Part shown: piece after piece, positions 57,151 to 64,000 of the stretch
How positions within the stretch are numbered: the first letter of the stretch is position 1
Layout of the letters: every line of letters begins with the position of its first letter
Source of the DNA: Poecilobothrus nobilitatus
Lineage: Eukaryota; Arthropoda; Insecta; Diptera; Dolichopodidae
Direction: 5' to 3'
NCBI GenBank assembly: GCA_947095535.1
Contig: OX352774.1
Coordinates: forward strand, 221,824,965-221,888,964
DNA length: 64,000 nucleotides
The notes under the pieces: generated by a model
Told to the model about the DNA's origin: nothing
What the model saw: the letters and a program-made list of their open reading frames with translations, nothing else
Database searches by the model: none
Translations under genes and position numbers: made by a program

Positions 57151-60100
57151 CATTACACTATAAATTTTCAGTTTAGTTATATAAATGATCACTTACTTAA
57201 TTTTATAATCGACATTCTTGTAAAGGGCATCCAAGAAATCCTTTGTATATTTGTCTTATAATTTTTGAATAGTGTGGAAAATTAAAATCTGTTAAGGAAG
57301 CTTTAAGTTTCAAGTATAAATTAAATTAATTTTTAAATAATTTTATAATGCGTTTGGGTTCTTTTTATTTGAATACATAATTAACATCATATCCAATAAC
57401 AATATAATATTAATCCTATTAAAATAATAATATGGAAAATGTACGAAAAAATTAACTATTTCCTATTTAATTTGAGTAGGTACTTATAAATAATATTTTT
57501 TATCGAATATATTTTTCTAACTTTGTTGAGATAGCCTTTTCTATAATTTCCGTTTTGATATTTTTTTTAATATTCACCTTCACAGTCTCCTAAAACAATA
57601 AATCATTAAAATTGATAAAAATTTGACAAAAAATTAACCAAATCTATCTATGTATAAACAATTTTTAACTTTTATTTTAAATTTTAATTTTATATACAAA
57701 AAAACTCTTCTATTTTTCTTTTTTAGATATTGTTTTTTAATTTAAAATTTACATTTATATAAATGTGAACCATGTATAAACATTTTCACACTTCAAATGA
57801 ATTTTCCTAAATACGTATTTACCGAAACACATACATCCATTACAAAAAAAAAAAATTCTAAAAAATTAAATACCTAGAACCAAAAACATTTTTACTTAGG
57901 CTCATTTAAGTTCTATAATAATACTTGAACAATAACCTTGGATTGACAATAAAAAATATAAAACAAAGTAAAAAAAAAAAACCCAGTGAAACCAATTTAA
58001 AATTTCATTGCCCCCACAAGAAATGTGAATAACAAAAAAAAAAAAGAAAAAACTATTTTTTTATAGTTTTAAAATTTACCCACCCTAAAATGTGTAACAA
58101 TTCAGCAGTATTTTTTAACAACCTTTTTATTTTGGTACCGATCAAACATTACCATTATAAAGCATCATTAAGCTAATAGAGTCTTTATATTTTTTTTTTT
58201 TTTTTGCCCCTTTAATATAGAACTTTTCCTTTTTGAACTTTTTATTTTTTTGGAATTTTTTTTTCTCCTTACAAAATTTTCTTACCACAAAAAATATAAA
58301 AAAATTTTCTTTTTTTTTTTAGTTTTATATTTTGTGAACCAAATCCTTTGAACCTATTATCCTTAATATGTAAAATTTTTACATATGTTAGTTGTGTATG
58401 TATTATATTATAATATTATTGATAGATAACAAAATATAACTATGTTTGTTTTTAATACAGTAAATTTTGTCCTTTTTTTTTTATTCATTTTCGTAGTATA
58501 AAAATAGTATCAAAATAGAAAACAAAAAAAAAAAAGAAGAAAAAAATAGAAGCCTAAAACTAATATCGATATTAAACTATTTACCTTTACCTTTTTTTTT
58601 TTTGTTTTGAAAAATCAAAATCACAAACCATACACCATTATTTGATGTTGGTATATTGATGTTATAATAATTTGAAAATGAAAAAAAGATTCAATTTCAA
58701 CTCAACGAATTTCAATGGAAATAAAAACAGAATATTTCTGCAGGTTACATATTTTTACAAAAAAAAAAAAAAAAACAAAAAAAAACAAAAACAAAATAAT
58801 ATACAGAGCCTTTTCCACGTAAATTCGTACGAGCAAAATAACGATATTTTCATATCATTATATCTATAGTTAAAAATTATAGTATCAAAACTTATTTTGT
58901 TGTTTTTCGTTTCGTTTTTATTTTTTAAAATTTTTTTTTTTTTTGTTTCATATTCAATCTATTTTGCAAAACACAAAATTAGAAAAGAAAATAACACAAT
59001 TTTAAAATTAAATATACTTTTCATTAGAGTTTAAATTAAAATAGGAATGAGAGAATCGAAAATTTAAAGAAGAATACGTTGTTGCAAAGAAGGATTTATT
59101 TCTTTTAAAAAATGTTTGCTTTTTATTTTCTATATGTTTGTAATATCGCGAAACAAGGTAACAAGGTGTAAGGAATATAAATGGTTGAATGAAGAGAATA
59201 GAAATCAGGATAAAGAAAAAACTTCAAAGAAGAAACAAAATTGTCTAATGCTGAATACTTACTTTAATTTTCAATTTAATACAGGATTCGTTATGAATAT
59301 AAAAGTGTACATGTGTGTGTATATAGAGTTAACATAGAAATGTATATTATTTTTATAGGATACGTTATTATTTTTCTTTTTTCCTCCCCCACTCTCATTT
59401 TTCGAGGAAGTTTTATATTATCACGGAAAAATTTAGATATAAAAGTGAAATTACTTCATTTCAGTTTTTGTTCTTGTTTTTGTTTTTTTTTTTTTATTGA
59501 ATTTTTGTTGTCTTGTTTTAGTTTCTTGTAGAATTTTTGATTACTTCCGTTGCTGCTTCTTAAATCGACTACAATAATACTAAAGAATACTTTAGGTATA
59601 CTTTAACATTAAACTAGATACAGAATGCATACTTTTCCTGATATATTTTAAAGTGATTATTCTTTTGTTGTTTATTTGTTAGATTTTATAATGTATACAT
59701 GTATTTTTTTTAACCTAAGGCTAATGTTAAGTTTTTAAATTTTTTTTTTTTTTTGAAAATTTCCAGACAAATAAGTAAAAAAAAAATTATATTTTTTTTA
59801 TGTAAAAAATATTTAACATACGCATATGGGAATTGTATTTTAAATCTACACAATGTACCTATCTACCTATACCTATATATTATTATTAAAATATTATAAA
59901 ATAATACGTATCCTTTCAAAAGGTAATTTTATTTGCTTTTTCGAAATGGATTTTAAAAATAAAAAAATTTGTTACTATATATATTCTATCAAAAACATTG
60001 AATTTCAACTGAAATAATGATTGAAAGTGAGAAGATCTAACGGAACGAAATTTTTCTAAGAATTCCTTTGGGCCAAATATATTAGGGCAGGTTGTTGTTC

Positions 60101-60527
60101 TTTTTCTTTTTTTTTACCTCTTACCAATTATTTTAAATTTTTTTCACTAAAAATCCTTTGGGAAAGAACACTACATCAAAAAATTTAGGATAAAAGGATA
60201 CATAATATAAAAATTATATGATTTTTAAGGCTACAAATTGTAAGCATAAAGAGTAATTTGAAAAAAAAACAAAAAAGAAAAAAAAAAGTTTTTAATGTGA
60301 TTGAAATTGTAACTGATTTTTTTAAAAATATTTTACTTTTAGTTAAATTGACTAACTCTTTAATATAATTTTATGAATATTGGAATATCAGATAAACTTT
60401 ATTATAATTATGGTTTTTAATCATTATCTTTTTTATTAGTCGTAAGTTTTTATCAATTGGTACACTGATAAAAGAAAAATTTTGTTTTCTCTATAAAACA
60501 ATTTAAAAAAAAATTAAAATGCAACTT
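57151..60527. other. AT-rich non-coding stretch
   Basis: About 3.4 kb of low-complexity DNA. Open frames at 58672-58869, 59116-59337 and 59313-59531 are A- or T-rich artefacts without family resemblance. Nothing else supported. Confidence 0.6.
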
Positions 60528-60899
60528 ATGGAAATTCGTTTGTCATGCGCACGTCCCGTTTGTGAAACCATATACCATCGCATGTGATCCCTAAAGTTGG
60601 TAATTCATATATGTACGATTTACTTAAGTTTAAGAAGAACATTAACATCTTTCTTCAAAATATCCTTCCAAATTTTTCTACCTATAATCCGCAATTATCC
60701 TTCCCATCCATCCCTATTCTCAAAATCAAACTGTACATTTGTATTAAAGGTTCCATTTTAAAGTTTGGTTTTAAAAGGGAGTGGTTTTGATTGGTTAGAG
60801 TCCAACACTACCCTGAGAGCAAGCACGTGCAGTTCCTCTTGGTGACTTTCAAGTTTTCCATCAACCCTCGTAAAAAAAAAAAAAAAATTAAATGGAAAT
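60528..60899 (+). mobile_element. Poly(A)-tailed retroposon with likely 8-bp target-site duplication
   Basis: The right part is GC-richer than its surroundings (AGAGTCCAACACTACCCTGA, GAGCAAGCACGTGCAGTTCC, CATCAACCCTCG) and ends in a poly(A) run of about 16 (60872-60887). The word ATGGAAAT occurs just after the tail (60892-60899) and again at 60528-60535, directly before a GC-richer start TCGTTTGTCATGCGCACGTC. That suggests an insert of about 350 bp flanked by an 8-bp duplication, as made by target-primed reverse transcription. GGTTAGAGTCC (60792-60802) resembles a degenerate B box. The family is different from the SINE copies A-D. An open frame across the middle (60584-60790) is not supported as a gene. 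Confidence 0.5.
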
Positions 60900-62500
60900 G
60901 AAAAATTCTTTACTTATTTTTATCAAAGTTGATCAAACGAAATCGAAACGTATAAAAATGGCTTTTGGATAATAATAATAATAAGCATATATATGTTAAA
61001 CTACTCACTACTACAGTACAGTCACTAACGTACATTCACTACAGTACGTTCCCATAAAGACTTGTTTTAAATAAGTCGAATTCAAATGTTTATCTATTTA
61101 TTTTATTCCAGAATTTTGACATTTCAAATTATTTTATTTGATCAATATGATATTAATTCGTTAATTTTTGAATATAGTTCTTAGACACTTAAAGAATTGA
61201 TTTTTTATCAATAAGATATAAATTCGTTTAAATGGCAGTTTTTCTTCTTTTTCATTTCCTTTTCCATTTCAACGGCCATAAAGGATGTTACAATTCAAAG
61301 TGTATGTTTGTGCGTGTATGTATTTAATTTTTACTTACTAAAGTCACTATATTTAAACACAATACACTATAGAATACATTAAAGTGAAAAAGTAAAGTTA
61401 AAAGTCAGAAACGAAATTTGATTAAGGTTTAAAACTATAAATTAATACTAAAAAAAAGAATTTGGGATTATTTCAATCATGTTAGGAAAATATCAGGCTT
61501 ATGTAAACATAATCAAAACAATTTTGAGAACTACATTTCAACTTACTGACATTTAAAATTTAAAAAATTAGAAAGTTCAACCTTAATATCAAAATACAAA
61601 TATTAAAGGTATACCTACATAAAAATATTAATAAATCAAGTTAACCTTTGAAAGAGATTTCATTATTTATTAAATCACACAATTCGAAATTCACTTAGTT
61701 AAAATACTATTCAAAATGTTAAATTCTATACATTTATATAAATAATTTAAGGGTCTGGACTTCAAAAAACATGTTTAACAGTTTAAGCTAACAGTTCCGT
61801 GGTGATGTTCAAAAAACTTTTTTTTTATAATCTTAATCAAATTAATTTGACAGATCAATGTTCGATTCGATAAAAAAGAAAATATAAAACGCGGAAATGA
61901 AATTTACTGCGGTAACTCTCAAACCCACTAAAACCATCCACAGATAAAATCTGAAACAAAATTTTCCACCATTATATAGTTTTTGCAACAATATACTTAC
62001 CATCAAACATATAATAACAGAATGCTCTTAGAACATTATTCAAGCAAGTAATCAAAACATATTGACAGTGCGGACCCAATAAACATATTGAAAATGCGTA
62101 TACAAGATCATATAACATCTAGCAGGATATGTATATATAAAAATTAAAATAACAAAAAGCATTTACAGTAATTTATAGCTATCTATAGCAAATGTGGGAT
62201 GGCTTACATGCTAAAGGAAAAGGGTCCAAAAATGTTGAAGTATTATTCACTAATTCTTGGAAATAAATTATAACAATAATAAAACTTAAGATTTTTATAT
62301 TTCCCTTTATATTTTTCCTGCTTAATTTTTTCATTTAACTGTGTTCAACTTATTTTTTTTATAAGCAGATACTTGTATATGTTATTGCAGATATGCGAAC
62401 ACTTTCAAAAGGAAAAATTTCAACATAAAATATTCTGAAAAAATTAGCTTTTACGTTCGGAAAGAATAGTCTTTAGTCTTTTATTAAAATCTAAAAAGAA
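60900..62500. other. AT-rich stretch without recognisable feature
   Basis: Filler DNA with somewhat fewer homopolymers than the first half of the window. Nothing matched. Confidence 0.55.
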
Positions 62501-62704
62501 TGTAATAAAATTTCCACGGCAGCCGGGAAGCCAGTTCTCGCCAAAAGCTATTTTTCATGTCATTTTATACCCTTATTTTCTTACAACAATGAATCAAAAA
62601 AGTTTTGATAGATAGATATTTATTTATTAATATTACATATAAAGCCATTTTCTCCTTCGAATATGAGCCATAAAACGCTTTCAATTATTAATAAACGTCA
62701 ATAG

Positions 62705-62753
62705 TATATAATATGTATATATTGGATAAAATACAATATATACATATTATATA
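62705..62753. repeat. Perfect 20-bp hairpin with 9-base loop
   Basis: TATATAATATGTATATATTG (62705-62724) and CAATATATACATATTATATA (62734-62753) are exact reverse complements separated by GATAAAATA. The arms contain G/C at matching places, so this is not a plain AT run. It could be an insertion-type palindrome, a cruciform or a small structured RNA. It is short for a typical insect pre-miRNA, and its A/U richness gives low stability. Confidence 0.85.
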
Positions 62754-62879
62754 GAAATTATAATAAAATTTCAACTTTAAAATCGATTTAAAAATATAAC
62801 TTGTACTTTGGAGAACCAGCCAAATCTCATTGGTAACTTTTCTGTAATATATGTAATATAAATATTTTATCTTACTTAA

Positions 62880-63130
62880 CTGCATTTTCACCGGTCGTCA
62901 CAAAGAATTTACCTTATCCGCAAACAACTACTGATGAAAAAGGAAACGACTCTTTATCTTTTTTGCAGCAGCCTTTGTCGACTAAAAGAAACACCAATTT
63001 GGGGCAACATCTCTTCCTCAACGATCTAGCAAGTAAAAATGTAAAGAACATATATAAGCAGAGATGCTTTGCAAAAAGCTCGATTTGGTTTTAACGAGTG
63101 GGATATAAAAGTTTCTAATCTAATCTAACT
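62880..63130 (+). mobile_element. Possible 3' end of a non-LTR retrotransposon
   Basis: A GC-richer block (ACCGGTCGTCACAAAG, AAACACCAATTTGGGGCAAC, AGAGATGCTTTGCAAAAAGC) ends TTTTAACGAGTGGGATATAA, then AAGTTTCTAATCTAATCTAA. A TCTAA-type simple repeat after a 'GAGTGGG.TATA' segment is what some insect Jockey-superfamily 3' untranslated regions look like. No reverse transcriptase motif is readable on either strand, so the call rests on composition and the terminal repeat only. Confidence 0.3.
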
Positions 63131-63391
63131 ACATTTTCATAGCGTTTTATACAAATTTTACTTACATAACAAATAACACAAAAACAATCATATTATTTCT
63201 GATCCTAATATCACGTATATATATCTTTATATAAAATGACTATATATATATAGGAAAGTTTAAGGCAAGATCATTATAATTTATTTTATTTTTAATTTAA
63301 AATTTATCCTATTTGAAAAAGTATTACAAATAATACCTATATAAATATATTAAAATCTTGAAAACCTTATTGTCACGTATTGTCACTTTCC

Positions 63392-63494
63392 ATATCAATA
63401 TAAATAGTTGTGTATTTATAACGGTGCCTTAATTTCACCGTTATCAATATCAATATAAATAATTGTGTGTAGAAATAACGTGGTGTCTTAATTT
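63392..63494 (+). repeat. Tandem duplication, unit about 56 bp
   Basis: ATATCAATATAAATAGTTGT followed by ATAACGGTGCCTTAATTT (63392-63435) recurs as ATATCAATATAAATAATTGT followed by ATAACGTGGTGTCTTAATTT (63448-63494). A third partial CACCGTTATCAATAT word lies between. It is a young local duplication. Confidence 0.8.
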
Positions 63495-64000
63495 GAAATA
63501 AATCAAAATTATTTTAAAATACAGTTTTAAACTTACTATTTGTGGTATTTACTTAGCTGTTAACATTCTTAGATTTTAAACTATCTTTTCTTTTATTTTC
63601 ACATCATAAGAGAGCTTTGAGATCCCCATGAAGCACTAGACATTTCTATTTTCATCTCATACAATCCCATTAATATAATTATTATTTTGTAACTACACCT
63701 TTTCCCTGCACTCCCAAAACTCTTTCTATTGTGTCGAGAAATTATCTGTTTTAATTATTTAACTAATAAAAATGTATTTTAAACATAGAAGTAATTACAA
63801 ATGTTACATTGATTCCATTTTATGTGGTTATTTTTGATAAAATTCGAGACAGCAAAAAAACAATGACAAAAGAGACAATTTATAAAATAAGAAAAAAGAT
63901 TTTCGAAACTGCAGAATAAATTTAAAAAAAAGGAGGTCGAAAACATAAAAATAATTTTGAAAAGAAATTCAATAAAAATATTACTTTAAAAGTACCGAAA
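63495..64000. other. AT-rich end of window
   Basis: No feature recognised. A slightly GC-richer part at 63605-63720 contains no frame or matched repeat. Confidence 0.55.

Noticed and set aside
1..64000. CRISPR array, operon, phage or bacterial gene cluster
   Set aside because: No regularly spaced direct repeats with unique spacers, no coding density and no ribosome binding sites; the composition and repeat types are those of an insect genome.

Overview
This is an extremely A+T-rich eukaryotic window, roughly four fifths A/T by eye, full of poly(A)/poly(T) runs and AT microsatellites. Nothing looks prokaryotic: there are no operons, no ribosome binding sites and no long open frames. Several interspersed repeats carry a GTCCGTCC-type microsatellite beside a head resembling GAGTCGATTTAGCGATGTCC. 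That layout is known from the mini-me and DINE-1/Helentron-like repeats of flies. With the tRNA-derived SINEs, a TA-flanked MITE and non-LTR retrotransposon relics, it points to an insect, most likely a dipteran with a large, repeat-rich, low-GC genome. The species cannot be named from the sequence.

Protein coding: only one segment looks like a host exon. It is a short N-terminal exon (29028-29283, + strand) with a polyglycine/Asn-rich stretch that runs into a GTTAGT splice donor. An A/T-rich stretch upstream (from a splice acceptor at 28360-28361) could be its 5' untranslated part. If the exon is real, most of the window is intron downstream of it or upstream regulatory/intronic DNA of the same gene. 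I could not identify the gene.

Layout. 0-6.6 kb: low-complexity DNA with a decayed non-LTR retrotransposon tail (1.9-2.3 kb). 6.6-13.3 kb: a repeat cluster with a foldback-family fragment, two copies of a tRNA-derived SINE and two mini-me-like elements. 14-23 kb: a repeat with a 'CAAGAAACTGAA' core, a ~1 kb element built around iterated GGACATTAGTCC motifs, a 540-bp MITE with long inverted ends, and the first two of three loci of a ~75-110-bp degenerate tandem repeat. 25.5-27.1 kb: a third SINE and the third tandem-repeat locus. 28.4-29.3 kb: the candidate exon. 29.5-32.3 kb: four minus-strand mini-me-like or related insertions. 37.6-41.2 kb: a tRNA-Gly-like head, a second 'CAAGAAACTGAA' copy and a ~1.25 kb element with an internal ~474-bp duplication. 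46-51.3 kb: more repeats, a fourth SINE, an RNase H-bearing non-LTR fragment and an RTE-like reverse transcriptase fragment. 55-64 kb: perfect hairpins, a diverged ~190-bp tandem duplication and a poly(A)-tailed retroposon with a likely target-site duplication.

No rRNA, functional tRNA, CRISPR array or complete autonomous transposon was found. The remaining stretches are low-complexity DNA in which I see no supportable feature. All family assignments rest on reading the sequence and on comparing copies inside the window; no search or folding program was run.
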